This document shows positions 26,595-39,165 of a DNA stretch of 64,000 bases, one piece after another. The notes beneath the pieces were generated by a model. The model had not been told where the DNA came from. It searched no databases and was given only the letters and a program-made list of their open reading frames with translations. The translations under genes were made by a program, and so were the position numbers. Within the stretch, counting starts at the first letter, position 1; each line of letters starts with the position of its first letter. This DNA comes from Roseovarius sp. TE539 (GTDB taxonomy: Bacteria > Pseudomonadota > Alphaproteobacteria > Rhodobacterales > Rhodobacteraceae). Location of the stretch: NCBI RefSeq assembly GCF_003298505.1, contig NZ_QNGB01000004.1, forward strand, positions 1 to 64,000, read 5' to 3'.

Positions 26595-26882
26595 TCAGCC
26601 GCACCAGATGCGCGTGATCCGCTGATTCTCGTCCACCGATAGGTTCAGCCGTTCGGGACGGTGATCCATCGTCCTCATGGCATTCGGCGGAAGAATACGG
26701 ACCGGTCCTTCACGCGCTCCCGGGTCGAATGCATCGCGCGGCTGGCCCACGAGATGCCGCAGTTCCGACGCGCCGCAGCGTCCGGTCTCGGCGGTGCTTG
26801 CGGAATCTGCCCCGCTCTGCGCCCCGGGCCGGCAGGCCGCGAGCATCAGCGCCCAGCAAAGCAAAAGTGTGATCCTTCGCAT
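26595..26882 (-). CDS. I78-family peptidase inhibitor lipoprotein
   Basis: 95 residues. Lipoprotein signal with lipobox ending at Cys17 (ALMLAAC), then GRCGASELRHLVGQPRDAF and TMDHRPERLNLSVDENQRITRIWCG, the full signature of inhibitor family I78 with its paired cysteines. Such proteins sit in the periplasm and inhibit serine peptidases. The gene is upstream of imuB, separated by 85 bp, where imuA is often found. Confidence 0.85.
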   Translation of the reverse strand: MRRITLLLCWALMLAACRPGAQSGADSASTAETGRCGASELRHLVGQPRDAFDPGAREGPVRILPPNAMRTMDHRPERLNLSVDENQRITRIWCG

Positions 26883-27025
26883 TCACGCGTTCCGGTCTGT
26901 CTATGCGTCAATCCGGGTGCAGCATCGTAATTTCGTCGTGCCCGCGCAAGCAGGGGTCGCGTGCGTATTGAAATGATGCAAGCTTTCGCTCACAGTTCGG
27001 CCAAACCAACGGGAGGACATCAGGA

Positions 27026-28138
<1,113 letters not shown>

Positions 28139-28182
28139 TATCGTGCAGGGGCAGGATCGCCCTACTCTCCGGCCGGTTTCCC

Positions 28183-28214
28183 GCGGGGGTGCACAGAAAT
28201 CTGTGCGCCCCCGC
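28183..28214 (+). terminator. long hairpin after the formaldehyde dehydrogenase gene
   Basis: A 15 bp stem (GCGGGGGTGCACAGA pairing with TCTGTGCGCCCCCGC, one G-U pair) with a 2-base loop, 45 bp after the stop. No clear U-run follows. It probably ends or stabilises the transcript. Confidence 0.5.
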
Positions 28215-28279
28215 ACCTTGTATCGCCCCCTCACCTGGTTACTTGTGTGCCGACTGCAATGCGATTCCGGAGGCTATAC

Positions 28280-29152
28280 ATGAGCAATGAAAATTATACC
28301 CCGCCAAAGGTCTGGACCTGGGAAGAGGAAAGCGGGGGAACCTTCGCCTCCACCAACCGGCCGGTGGCCGGCGCCACCCACGACAAGGATCTGCCGGTCG
28401 GCGAACACCCCTTTCAACTCTATTCGCTCGCCACGCCCAACGGCGTCAAGATCACGGTGATGTTCGAAGAGTTGCTGGCCGAAGGACATGATGCCGAGTA
28501 CGACGCCTGGCTGATCAGGATCGGAGACGGTGAACAGTTCGGCAGCGGTTTCGTGGAGATCAACCCCAACTCGAAGATCCCCGCCATGGTCGACCACACC
28601 GGTCCCGAGCCGCTGCGGGTCTTCGAAAGTGGTGCGATCCTGCTGCACCTGGCAGAGAAGTTCGGAGCGTTCCTGCCTGCAAGCGGACCGGGCCGGACCG
28701 AAGTGATCAACTGGCTGATGTGGCAGATGGGCAGCGCGCCCTATCTGGGTGGAGGCTTCGGGCATTTCTATGCCTATGCGCCCTGGAAGATGAAATACCC
28801 GATCGACCGCTTTGCGATGGAAACGAAACGACAACTCGACGTGCTGGACCGGGAACTTGCCGACAGGCCCTACATAGCCGGTGATGACTACAGCATCGCG
28901 GACATGGCGATCTGGCCCTGGTACGGCAATCTCGCGCTCGGCCGGGCCTACGGCGATGCGGCAACGTTTCTGGCCACGCATGAATACGAGAATGTGATGG
29001 CCTGGGCAAAGAGGATCGACGCCCGACCGGCGGTTCAGCGAGGTCGCAAGGTCAACAGGACGTTCGGCGAACCCCATGAACAGTTGCACGAGCGTCATTC
29101 GGCTGCCGATTTCGACACCAGGACACAGGACAAGATTGGCGATGAAGCCTGA
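28280..29152 (+). CDS. yghU: glutathione S-transferase family protein, YghU-like
   Basis: 290 residues from the ATG at 28280, with CCGGAGG just upstream. The long N-terminal extension (PPKVWTWEEESGGTFASTNRP, GATHDKDLPVGEHPFQLYS) before a thioredoxin-like domain (GVKITVMFEELL, NPNSKIPAMVD, FESGAILLHLAEKFG) is diagnostic of YghU/nu-class GSTs, which bind two glutathiones and act as disulfide reductases or peroxidases. A helical GST C-domain follows (YSIADMAIWPWYGN). Confidence 0.9.
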   Translation: MSNENYTPPKVWTWEEESGGTFASTNRPVAGATHDKDLPVGEHPFQLYSLATPNGVKITVMFEELLAEGHDAEYDAWLIRIGDGEQFGSGFVEINPNSKIPAMVDHTGPEPLRVFESGAILLHLAEKFGAFLPASGPGRTEVINWLMWQMGSAPYLGGGFGHFYAYAPWKMKYPIDRFAMETKRQLDVLDRELADRPYIAGDDYSIADMAIWPWYGNLALGRAYGDAATFLATHEYENVMAWAKRIDARPAVQRGRKVNRTFGEPHEQLHERHSAADFDTRTQDKIGDEA

Positions 29153-29208
29153 AAGGGTTTCTATGACCGCTGTGATCGGTCATCAATGTCTTGAGAGGGA
29201 AACCATTC

Positions 29209-29907
29209 ATGCCTGATCGTACTCCGCTCCTGGCTGTCTTGATCGATGCTGACAACACCTCGCCCAAGTGGACCCGCGCGGTTTTCGAGGAAATCGCGGC
29301 CATGGGGGAGGCAAGCGTGCGGCGGTGTTACGGTGATTTCTCTTCGCAACAGATGGCGGGATGGAACAAGGTCCAGGCCGAGTTCGGCCTGGTTCCGCAT
29401 CATCAGCCGGCAAACACAGTGGGCAAGAATGCAAGCGACATCGCCCTCGTGATCGACGCGATGGACCTGATGCATTCGGGCCGCTTCGACGGTTTTGTTC
29501 TGGTCAGTTCCGACAGTGATTTCACCCGTCTCGCCAGTCGCATCCGCGAACAGGGGCTCGAAGTTTACGGGATTGGCGCGCGCAAGACTCCCGAGGCATT
29601 CCGCAAGGCCTGCAAGCGTTTCATCTACCTGGAAAACCTGGGGGATGAGGCGCCCGAAAAGGCCAGTCCGCGGGGTGACAAGAACCTCAACGAGGCGCGT
29701 GACCTTCTTTTCAAGGCGATGGACAGCCTCGATCAGGACAGTGAATGGTTTGCACTGGGTCGGCTGGGTCAGCAAGTGACCGCAGCCAATCCCGATTTCG
29801 ACACGCGCAGTTACGGCCACAAGAAACTCAGCGATCTCGTGGGCGCCATCAGGGTTCTGGAAACCCGGCGCGAAGGCAATCAGCTCATGGTGCGGCGGGT
29901 GGATTGA
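29209..29907 (+). CDS. NYN-domain (LabA/PIN-like) nuclease with C-terminal OST-HTH/LOTUS domain
   Basis: 232 residues from the ATG at 29209, with GAGAGGGA 8 bases upstream. The NYN nuclease core has acidic clusters LIDADN (Asp13, Asp15), SDIALVIDAMD (about 77-87) and VSSDSDF (about 100-106), all intact, so RNase activity is likely. The C-terminal 70 residues (NEARDLLFKAMDSL, WFALGRLGQQVTAANPDFDTRSYGHKKLSDLV) match OST-HTH/LOTUS, a winged helix that binds RNA, including G-rich forms. The biological target is unknown. Confidence 0.88.
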   Translation: MPDRTPLLAVLIDADNTSPKWTRAVFEEIAAMGEASVRRCYGDFSSQQMAGWNKVQAEFGLVPHHQPANTVGKNASDIALVIDAMDLMHSGRFDGFVLVSSDSDFTRLASRIREQGLEVYGIGARKTPEAFRKACKRFIYLENLGDEAPEKASPRGDKNLNEARDLLFKAMDSLDQDSEWFALGRLGQQVTAANPDFDTRSYGHKKLSDLVGAIRVLETRREGNQLMVRRVD

Positions 29908-29926
29908 CCCCGTCCCATGACCCGTG

Positions 29927-30793
29927 TCAGCCCGCCTGGCGCTGCCGCCAGAGCGTGAACAGGCCCGCTCCGACGATCAGGCCCGCCCCGACTGCCACAT
30001 TGGTGCGGATCGCCTCGCTGAACACCAGAACGCCGATTGCACTGCCGAAAACCAGTTGAAGATAGGCAAAAGGCTGTACCGAGCTGGCCTCGGCGACCTC
30101 GTAGCACTTGATCAGGGTCCAGTGACCGAGGGCTCCGGTAAGGCAGAGGCCACCCATCCATGCCCAATCGGGGCCGGTCATCGGCTCCCAGAACCAGACA
30201 CCGACCGCCGTCATCGCCATCGCCCCCACGGTGCCGGTCCAGAAAAAGCTGGTCGCGGTGGTATCACGCCGGGCCGCATAGCGTGTCAGAAGCCCGTAGA
30301 GCGCGAACATCAGCGCCGCGATCAGAGGCACCACGGCCTGTGGCTTGAATACACCGAAGCCGGGCTGCAGGATGATCAGGACCCCGACAAATCCCACTGC
30401 GATCGCCGCCCAGCGGCGCCAGCCCACATGCTCGCCCAGGATCGGCCCCGACAGCGCGGCGATGAGCAACGGATAGCAGGTGAAGACCGCGTGGCTTTCC
30501 ACCAGCCCGAGAAGGGTAAAGCCCAGGACCATGACGCATATCTCGGATACCAGAAGCACCGCCCGAAACGCCTGCAGCAAGGGCTGTGTTGTGGCCGCCG
30601 CGGCACGGAGGCCGCCGGCCTTGCGCCCCGCCACGGTGATCACGAAGGCAGCAAAGAACCAGTAGCGGATCATCACCACCATGAAGACGTTGTATTCCCC
30701 CGCCAGATGGCGGGAAATACCATCCTGCATGGCAAAAACGAATGTTGTCGCCACCATCAGCAGGATTCCCAGACGGGTATTCTGTTCGGTCAT
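29927..30793 (-). CDS. DMT-superfamily transporter
   Basis: 288 residues from the ATG at 30793, whose first bases overlap the stop of the upstream mnmD-like gene (ATGA). About ten membrane segments in two EamA repeats (VATTFVFAMQDGISRHLAG; LVESHAVFTCYPLLIAALSGPILGE; second half AYLQLVFGSAIGVLVFSE). Likely an inner-membrane metabolite carrier of unknown substrate. Confidence 0.85.
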   Translation of the reverse strand: MTEQNTRLGILLMVATTFVFAMQDGISRHLAGEYNVFMVVMIRYWFFAAFVITVAGRKAGGLRAAAATTQPLLQAFRAVLLVSEICVMVLGFTLLGLVESHAVFTCYPLLIAALSGPILGEHVGWRRWAAIAVGFVGVLIILQPGFGVFKPQAVVPLIAALMFALYGLLTRYAARRDTTATSFFWTGTVGAMAMTAVGVWFWEPMTGPDWAWMGGLCLTGALGHWTLIKCYEVAEASSVQPFAYLQLVFGSAIGVLVFSEAIRTNVAVGAGLIVGAGLFTLWRQRQAG

Positions 30794-31470
30794 GTCCCGG
30801 GCTCCATCACCGCCCGGGTCATATGGCGTTTGCGCCCGAAGCCAGGCACGCGTTCGACCGAAAAACCGGCCTTGGCCAGTCCCCGGCGGACATGTCCCGC
30901 CGCGGTATAGGTGGCCACAGTGCCGCCCGGTGACGTGTGGTCCGCAACCGCGGCAAGAAGCGGTGTTTCCCACATTTCAGGATTCTTCGAGGGGGCAAAC
31001 CCGTCAAGGAACCATGCATCGGCGCGGCCGGTCCAGCCCGGGAGGCTGCGCCGTGCATCACCCGGCACGAGCCTGAATTCCAGATCACGAAGCGAGATCC
31101 GGCGCTTGTCCGCATGCCAGAATGGCGCCAGTTCCGCGATCAACTCGGCCAATTCCGGAAACCGGCTCTGGGCACGGATCATGTCCGTGGCCTTCATCGG
31201 AAAAGCCTCGAAGGCGGTGTAGGTCAAGCGCCCGGCCCGCCCCGAATGCCGCCAAGCCTGAATTGCCGTCAGCAGGTTCAGCCCTGTGCCAAAGCCGAGT
31301 TCGGCGATTCGGAACCCTTCGCGAAACCGCGCTGGCAGGTCATTACCGCCAAGAAATACATGCCGTGTTTCAGCCAACCCGTCGCCAAGGTTGTAGTAAG
31401 GATCGTCGAAGCGGGCCGAAACAGGTATGTCGCCCGCCCGCCATTCCAGTTCGATCCGCTGGTCCTGCAT
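30790..31470 (-). CDS. mnmD: MnmD-like tRNA (5-methylaminomethyl-2-thiouridine) methyltransferase
   Basis: 226 residues from the ATG at 31470 (MQDQRIELEWR). It has the features of the methyltransferase half of MnmC: DDPYYNLGDGLAETRHVFL, the SAM motif IAELGFGTGLNLLTA and AWFLDGFAPSKNPEMW, FGRKRHMTRAV. It would methylate nm5s2U at the wobble base to mnm5s2U. Here it is a separate gene; an FAD oxidoreductase resembling the other MnmC half starts 63 bp away on the opposite strand. Confidence 0.85.
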   Translation of the reverse strand: MQDQRIELEWRAGDIPVSARFDDPYYNLGDGLAETRHVFLGGNDLPARFREGFRIAELGFGTGLNLLTAIQAWRHSGRAGRLTYTAFEAFPMKATDMIRAQSRFPELAELIAELAPFWHADKRRISLRDLEFRLVPGDARRSLPGWTGRADAWFLDGFAPSKNPEMWETPLLAAVADHTSPGGTVATYTAAGHVRRGLAKAGFSVERVPGFGRKRHMTRAVMEPGT

Positions 31471-31533
31471 CGGCGCTTCCTCTAGGCTGTAACAGGGACG
31501 CGGCGACCATGCAGGCCGGCAAGGAGATTGGCA

Positions 31534-32565
31534 ATGGCGGATGTAACCGTGATGGGTGCGGGTATTTTCGGGCTTTCGATTGCCTGGTGCTGCCAGTCGC
31601 GGGGCGCCCGCGTGCAGGTGATCGACCCGGGCGGTCCCGGGGCTGGGGCGTCGGGTGGCGTCGTGGGCGCGCTTGCCCCGCACGTACCGGAAAACTGGAA
31701 TGAAAAGAAGGCGTTCCAGTTGGAAAGCCTGCTCATGGCCGAAGCATTCTGGATCGAGGTCGAGGCGGCCGGCGGTGTCTCACCCGGGTATGCGAGGCTG
31801 GGCCGGCTGCAACCCGTTCCCGACCTTCAGGCGTTGGACCTGGCGCAAAACAGGACACGGACCGCCGCCGACCTCTGGCAGGGGCGCGCAACCTGGGAAT
31901 TGCGGCGCGACGACGGGGAAACATGGGCGCCGGTGACACCGACGGGCTGGCTGATCCACGACACCCTGAGCGCACGCGTTCACCCGCGCCGCGGCTGTGC
32001 CGCGCTCGCGGCGGGGATCCGTGCCAGGGGCGGCCTGATCTCCACCACTGGCAAGCCGAAGGGCCGCATCGTCTGGGCGACGGGAGCGGCTGGCCTTGAA
32101 GTCCTTTCCGCCACGCGCGACCGGAGTGTTGGCGGGGCGGTGAAAGGACAGGCGGCACTGTTGCATTTCGATGCCTGCGACAAGCCACAGATCTTTTCTG
32201 ATGGCGTGCATGTCGTGCCCCATGCCGACGGAACGCTGGCCATCGGATCGACAAGCGAACGTGAATTCGATGACCCGGCCACCACCGACGAACAGCTTGA
32301 CGCGGTGATAGAGGCCGCGATGTCCGCCGTGCCGGTCCTGCATGGTGCGCGGGTCATTGAACGCTGGGCCGGGCTGCGGCCGCGCACGCGCTCCCGCGCG
32401 CCGATGCTGGGCGAGCACCCCTTTCGCCCGGACGAGTTCATCGCCAATGGCGGGTTCAAGATCGGTTTCGGGATGGCCCCGAAAATCGGAGAGGTCATGG
32501 CGGCCCTCGTTCTGGACGGCATCGATGACATCCCAGATGGTTTTCGCCCTGCCACTTGCCTGTAG
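31534..32565 (+). CDS. FAD-dependent oxidoreductase (DAO family), candidate MnmC oxidase half
   Basis: 343 residues from the ATG at 31534, with AAGGAG 7 bases upstream, preferred over the TTG at 31528. FAD motif VMGAGIFGLSIAW, then GAGASGGVVGALAPHVPE and the C-terminal RTRSRAPMLG / NGGFKIGFGMAP block typical of D-amino acid oxidase-like enzymes. MnmC oxidase removes the carboxymethyl group from cmnm5U in tRNA, and its divergent pairing with mnmD supports that role. A glycine or D-amino acid oxidase remains possible. Confidence 0.75.
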   Translation: MADVTVMGAGIFGLSIAWCCQSRGARVQVIDPGGPGAGASGGVVGALAPHVPENWNEKKAFQLESLLMAEAFWIEVEAAGGVSPGYARLGRLQPVPDLQALDLAQNRTRTAADLWQGRATWELRRDDGETWAPVTPTGWLIHDTLSARVHPRRGCAALAAGIRARGGLISTTGKPKGRIVWATGAAGLEVLSATRDRSVGGAVKGQAALLHFDACDKPQIFSDGVHVVPHADGTLAIGSTSEREFDDPATTDEQLDAVIEAAMSAVPVLHGARVIERWAGLRPRTRSRAPMLGEHPFRPDEFIANGGFKIGFGMAPKIGEVMAALVLDGIDDIPDGFRPATCL

Positions 32566-32805
32566 GTGTGTAAGCCCGGTGTTACAGGTTCACCCGGCCC
32601 CGGCCGCTGGACATTTCCGCCCGTCCGGGCCGCGCACCCATGCAGAGCCGTCGCTCCGGCACGGCACGGACATTTCGCATGCTGTCAGTGGCGCGGTCGG
32701 CCAACTGCATCACGGAACGATAAACAGCCACGTGTTCGTGGATAATGGCGATACGTTGTCATGTCGGGGCTTTCCCTGAACCGGGTGATGGGGCAGGAAT
32801 GGACC

Positions 32806-33303
32806 ATGAAACCGGATGATCTTGTCTTGACACCTACCGGGCTCCGCTTCCTCAACCGGCGCTATCCCTGTACTATCGGGCGCGGCGGGATCACCGGTGA
32901 CAAGCGCGAGGGGGACGGTGCCACGCCGATCGGGACGCACCGCATCGCCGGGCTACTTTTCAGGCCCGACCGGATGCGGCCGCCGGTATCCTGGGCCCGG
33001 CCCATTCGTCCCGGTGACCTTTGGTCCGACGATCCCGATTGCGCGCATTACAACCTCAAGGTCCGGGCGCCGTATCCCGGCAGCCATGAGGTTCTGCGGC
33101 GCGCGGATCCGCTTTACGATCTCATTCTCGTCACCGATTGGAACTGGCCGGTCGCGATGCCCGGGCGGGGATCGTGCATCTTCCTTCATCAGTGGCGCCG
33201 TCCCGGATACCCCACAGCGGGATGCATCGGGTTGAGGCCGGCTGATTTACGCCACATCGCGGCCCGCCTCACCCCTCGATCCCGCGTGATCGTCCACGGC
33301 TGA
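32806..33303 (+). CDS. YkuD-like L,D-transpeptidase-family protein
   Basis: 165 residues from the ATG at 32806; an in-frame ATG at 32761 is also possible. The C-terminal motif FLHQW (His128) with TAGCIGL (Cys140) matches the YkuD catalytic HX(n)-S/T-x-GC-x pattern, and GDGATPIGTHRI is also typical. No signal peptide is evident, so it may be one of the cytosolic or atypically exported members. Relatives cross-link peptidoglycan. The 240 bases upstream, after the oxidase gene, hold no gene I can support. Confidence 0.8.
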   Translation: MKPDDLVLTPTGLRFLNRRYPCTIGRGGITGDKREGDGATPIGTHRIAGLLFRPDRMRPPVSWARPIRPGDLWSDDPDCAHYNLKVRAPYPGSHEVLRRADPLYDLILVTDWNWPVAMPGRGSCIFLHQWRRPGYPTAGCIGLRPADLRHIAARLTPRSRVIVHG

Positions 33304-33323
33304 ACGATCGGTCCGGGATGGGC

Positions 33324-33977
33324 TCAGCCCTGATCGCGCGCCCCGAAAATTGCGCTGCCGACACGAATATGCGTGGCGCCGAGGGCGATCGCGTCCTCGA
33401 AATCGCCACTCATCCCCATCGACAACCCGGTCAGCCCGTTTCGTGCCGCGATCCTTGCCAGGAGCGCGAAATGCGGGCTTGGCGCCTCGTCGACCGGTGG
33501 AATGCACATCAAACCACGCACCGGAAGGTCCATGCTCAGGCAATCGGTGATGAATGCATCTGCCTCGGTGGGCATGATACCGGCTTTCTGCTCCTCCTCG
33601 CCCGTATTGACCTGAACGAAAAGTTCGGGGCAGTGCCCCTCTTCCTGTGCGATGCGCGCGATCGTTTTCGCAAGCTTGGACCGGTCGACGGAATGGATTG
33701 CATCCGCCAGCCCGAAGGCCTGCCGCACCTTGTTGGTTTGCAAGGGGCCGATGAGATGCAGAACGATGCCGTCGAAACGATCCCGGTAGTCGGGCCATTT
33801 CTCGGCCGCTTCCTGCACGCGGTTCTCCCCGAATATGCGATGTCCCTGCTCCAGTATGGCGGTCACGCGCGCTTCGGGCTGTTTTTTGGAAACGGCGATG
33901 AGCGAGATGTCCTCGCACGCGCGCCCGGCATCCATTGCGGCGGTGGTCACGCGCGCCTCTATGTCGGCAAGTGTCAC
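33324..33977 (-). CDS. yggS: YggS-family pyridoxal phosphate-binding protein
   Basis: 217 residues, full length. The PLP lysine is Lys31 in LIAVSKKQP; HRIFGENRVQEA, LHLIGPLQTNK, VQVNTGEEEQKAG and LSMGMSGDFEDAI follow in order. The family keeps vitamin B6 and amino acid pools balanced and has no known catalytic reaction. It is convergent with the YkuD gene. Confidence 0.95.
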   Translation of the reverse strand: MTLADIEARVTTAAMDAGRACEDISLIAVSKKQPEARVTAILEQGHRIFGENRVQEAAEKWPDYRDRFDGIVLHLIGPLQTNKVRQAFGLADAIHSVDRSKLAKTIARIAQEEGHCPELFVQVNTGEEEQKAGIMPTEADAFITDCLSMDLPVRGLMCIPPVDEAPSPHFALLARIAARNGLTGLSMGMSGDFEDAIALGATHIRVGSAIFGARDQG

Positions 33978-34133
33978 TCTGCTCCTCCTTTGTCGGCTGC
34001 TGTTTCCCGCATCTCGACACGATAGTAGCGCGCTGCTTCATTCGGTGCAGCGGCTAATTGCGCATGCCCGCAAACGGCTTGCCCCGGCCTGCCGCGTTGG
34101 ATAGTAGAGAGATGAACAAGATCGGAAGCCAGC

Positions 34134-34613
34134 ATGTTCCACTTTCCTGCGAAACAGGCCGCCGCGGCCATCGTCTGCGTTGCCATTCTTGCTGGCTGCG
34201 GCCAGTCCCGCGGAATAAGTGAGGACGCGACGACAGTAGCGTCCGGCCGTGAATCCAAGAGCGGTGTAACCGAGGGTGGCAGCCTGCTGGACTCGATCTT
34301 CGGCGATGGCGACGGAAACGTGAAGGTCAACCGCTATCTTTGGACCGCCTCTCTCGATGTGCTGAATTTCCTGCCTGTCGAATCGGCCGATCCGTTCACC
34401 GGTGTCATATCCACCGGTTACGGAACACCGCCGGGAGGTGGCCGGGCCTACCGCGCCACGATCCTGATCTCGGATCCTGCACTTGATGCGCGGTCGCTGA
34501 ACGTGGCCCTGCAAACGCGCCGTGGGCCGGTCGGTGCCGGGACGCAACGTGCCGTCGAAGACGCCATCCTCGGCCGCGCAAGGCAGCTTCGCATAAACGC
34601 GGAGCGGTACTAG
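34134..34613 (+). CDS. DUF3576 lipoprotein
   Basis: 159 residues with a lipoprotein signal whose lipobox ends at Cys22 (VAILAGC). The mature part (KVNRYLWTASLDVLNFLPVESADPFTGVISTGYG) is the DUF3576 signature. These alphaproteobacterial lipoproteins lie upstream of leuS-lptE, hinting at envelope work, but the function is unknown. Here a glycosyltransferase gene on the other strand separates it from leuS. Confidence 0.88.
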   Translation: MFHFPAKQAAAAIVCVAILAGCGQSRGISEDATTVASGRESKSGVTEGGSLLDSIFGDGDGNVKVNRYLWTASLDVLNFLPVESADPFTGVISTGYGTPPGGGRAYRATILISDPALDARSLNVALQTRRGPVGAGTQRAVEDAILGRARQLRINAERY

Positions 34614-34635
34614 CGTCCGCGTCCGCCGTTCCCTC

Positions 34636-35874
34636 TCAACCCTGCATAATCCTTTCCACCCACTGCAACTGAGCAGGCAGGCAGATTGTCTCGAGATCGT
34701 ACCGGGCCTGCATTTTCTTTCGCGCCGCAGCGCCCAGCTCCGCACGCGCACCAGCGTCGTCCAGCAGCGAACAGACGGTATCGACCATGCCCGCGCCATC
34801 GAAAAAATCCACCAGCCGCCCGGTTTTTCCGTCGTCGATGACCTCACGCACCGGGGTGGTGTCGCTTGCCACGATCGCCGCGCCACAGCTCATGGCTTCG
34901 AGCAGTGACCAACTCAGGACAAAAGGATAGGTCAGGTAGACGTGCACGCGGCTGATTTGCAGCAGGCGGGTGAACTTGTCATAGGGGATACGCCCCAGAA
35001 AATGCACCCGGTTCCAGTCCGGCTCGGGGATTTGACCGCGTACCTCGTCGATGAATATCTGCTTCCAGGTGCGTTTGCCCGGCGGGCGTGCGCCATAACT
35101 GACCCCGTCACCGCCGACAATCAGGATCCGGGCATCGGGCCGTTCCGCCAGGAGCCGGGGAAGTGCCCGCATGAATACGTGATACCCGCGGTAAGGCTCC
35201 AGGTTCCGGTTCACGAAGGTTATCACCTCATCGCTGCGGCTCAGGCGCCCGGCGCCTTCCACCTCCAGTGTCGCGATCGGATCGGGGCACGATGTCGTGG
35301 TGTCGATCCCGTCATGGATCACGGTGATATTGTCGCGAAATTCCGGTGGAAACGTATCCGCCTGAAACTGGGTCGGGCTGAGGCCCGCATGGGCGGTCGG
35401 GAAATGCAGGTGGTTGTTGAGGTTCTTCAACCTGATCCGCAATGGCTGCACGGTGGTGTCGGCGGTTTCGAATTCGGGATCGAAGCCCAGATGCGGCCAT
35501 TCCGCGTGGTGATAGAGTTCGCAGTACAGGCCGATCCGTGCTTCCGGCCAGAGATCACGAAGAAACATCGACTCGCCCCAGCCGGGATGAGCCAGGATCA
35601 GATCAGGAGAATATCCCTTGTGTGACAGTTTTCGGGCCGCCTGGAAACAGGCCTCGCCGCGGGTGACCTTGCTGTCCAGATCAACTAGCCAGGGATGCAC
35701 GTTCTGGCGGCCCCGGTCCGGCAGGCTGTAGGGCAGAATCTGCACACCCCTCCAGTTGCTTGCCTCCTTCACCCTCAGCGTCAGAGCCGTGCATTGATGC
35801 CCCCGCTGTGCCAGTGCAGGCGCAAGGTGCTTGAACTGTCCGGGAAAGTTCTGATGTATGAAAAGGATCTTCAT
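34636..35874 (-). CDS. GT4-family glycosyltransferase
   Basis: 412 residues with a GT-B fold: N-terminal [21 protein letters not shown]-terminal nucleotide-sugar half with [32 protein letters not shown], and the retaining-enzyme block [18 protein letters not shown]. No membrane segments, so it is cytosolic or peripheral. Acceptor and sugar unknown; likely exopolysaccharide or lipopolysaccharide assembly. It is convergent with the DUF3576 gene and divergent from leuS. Confidence 0.88.
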   Translation of the reverse strand: MKILFIHQNFPGQFKHLAPALAQRGHQCTALTLRVKEASNWRGVQILPYSLPDRGRQNVHPWLVDLDSKVTRGEACFQAARKLSHKGYSPDLILAHPGWGESMFLRDLWPEARIGLYCELYHHAEWPHLGFDPEFETADTTVQPLRIRLKNLNNHLHFPTAHAGLSPTQFQADTFPPEFRDNITVIHDGIDTTTSCPDPIATLEVEGAGRLSRSDEVITFVNRNLEPYRGYHVFMRALPRLLAERPDARILIVGGDGVSYGARPPGKRTWKQIFIDEVRGQIPEPDWNRVHFLGRIPYDKFTRLLQISRVHVYLTYPFVLSWSLLEAMSCGAAIVASDTTPVREVIDDGKTGRLVDFFDGAGMVDTVCSLLDDAGARAELGAAARKKMQARYDLETICLPAQLQWVERIMQG

Positions 35875-36026
35875 GTTTCGGTGCCACGCGGTTATCAGGC
35901 TCCGGGGTTATAGGCATGCAAACCGTCCCTGCAAAGGGCGGAATTTCCCTACCCGCCTCTGGACCGTGTGCCCGCTTGCGCCTATCACCCCAGCCAGGGA
36001 TGCAAGATAAGAAGGGTCCGCCGTAT

Positions 36027-38670
<2,644 letters not shown>

Positions 38671-38684
<14 letters not shown>

Positions 38685-39165
38685 TCGCCGTGCTTTCTGC
38701 ATCTCCGGGTTTGCCGCCGTTTCGGCCTGCGGGTTCCGGCCCGTCTATGGCCCGGGCGGCGGGGGAAACAGGCTCCGGGGGGCCGTCCGCCTGGAAGAGC
38801 CCGAAGGGCGTGACGCCTTTCTTTTCGCTCGCCGCACGGAGGAGCGTCTGGGCCGTGGCCCGGCGAGTGCGCGCTACGCGTTGTCCTATGCAATCTCCGT
38901 CCATGCGGAAGCCATCGCCATATCGCCCGACAACGTGACACAGCGTTTCAACCTTCGCGGGCGTGCGACCTATGCCTTGCGTGATACCACCACCGGTGCC
39001 GTGGTGCAGTCCGGCAAGGTGGAGAATTTCAACGGTTACTCCGCCTCCGGCTCCACGGTGGCCACTCAGGCCGCGGAGCGGGATGCCCGTGAACGGCTGA
39101 TGACGATTCTGTCTGACCAGATGATCGCGAGGCTTCTCGCGGCGGCCCCGGATCTGCCGGAATGA
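38671..39165 (+). CDS. lptE: LPS-assembly lipoprotein LptE
   Basis: 164 residues. Tat/Sec-like lipoprotein signal ([16 protein letters not shown], lipid-modified Cys20) and mature start [10 protein letters not shown], typical of alphaproteobacterial LptE. It plugs the LptD barrel in the outer membrane for lipopolysaccharide export. It overlaps leuS by 14 bp and holA by 4 bp, the standard leuS-lptE-holA order of the group. Confidence 0.9.
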
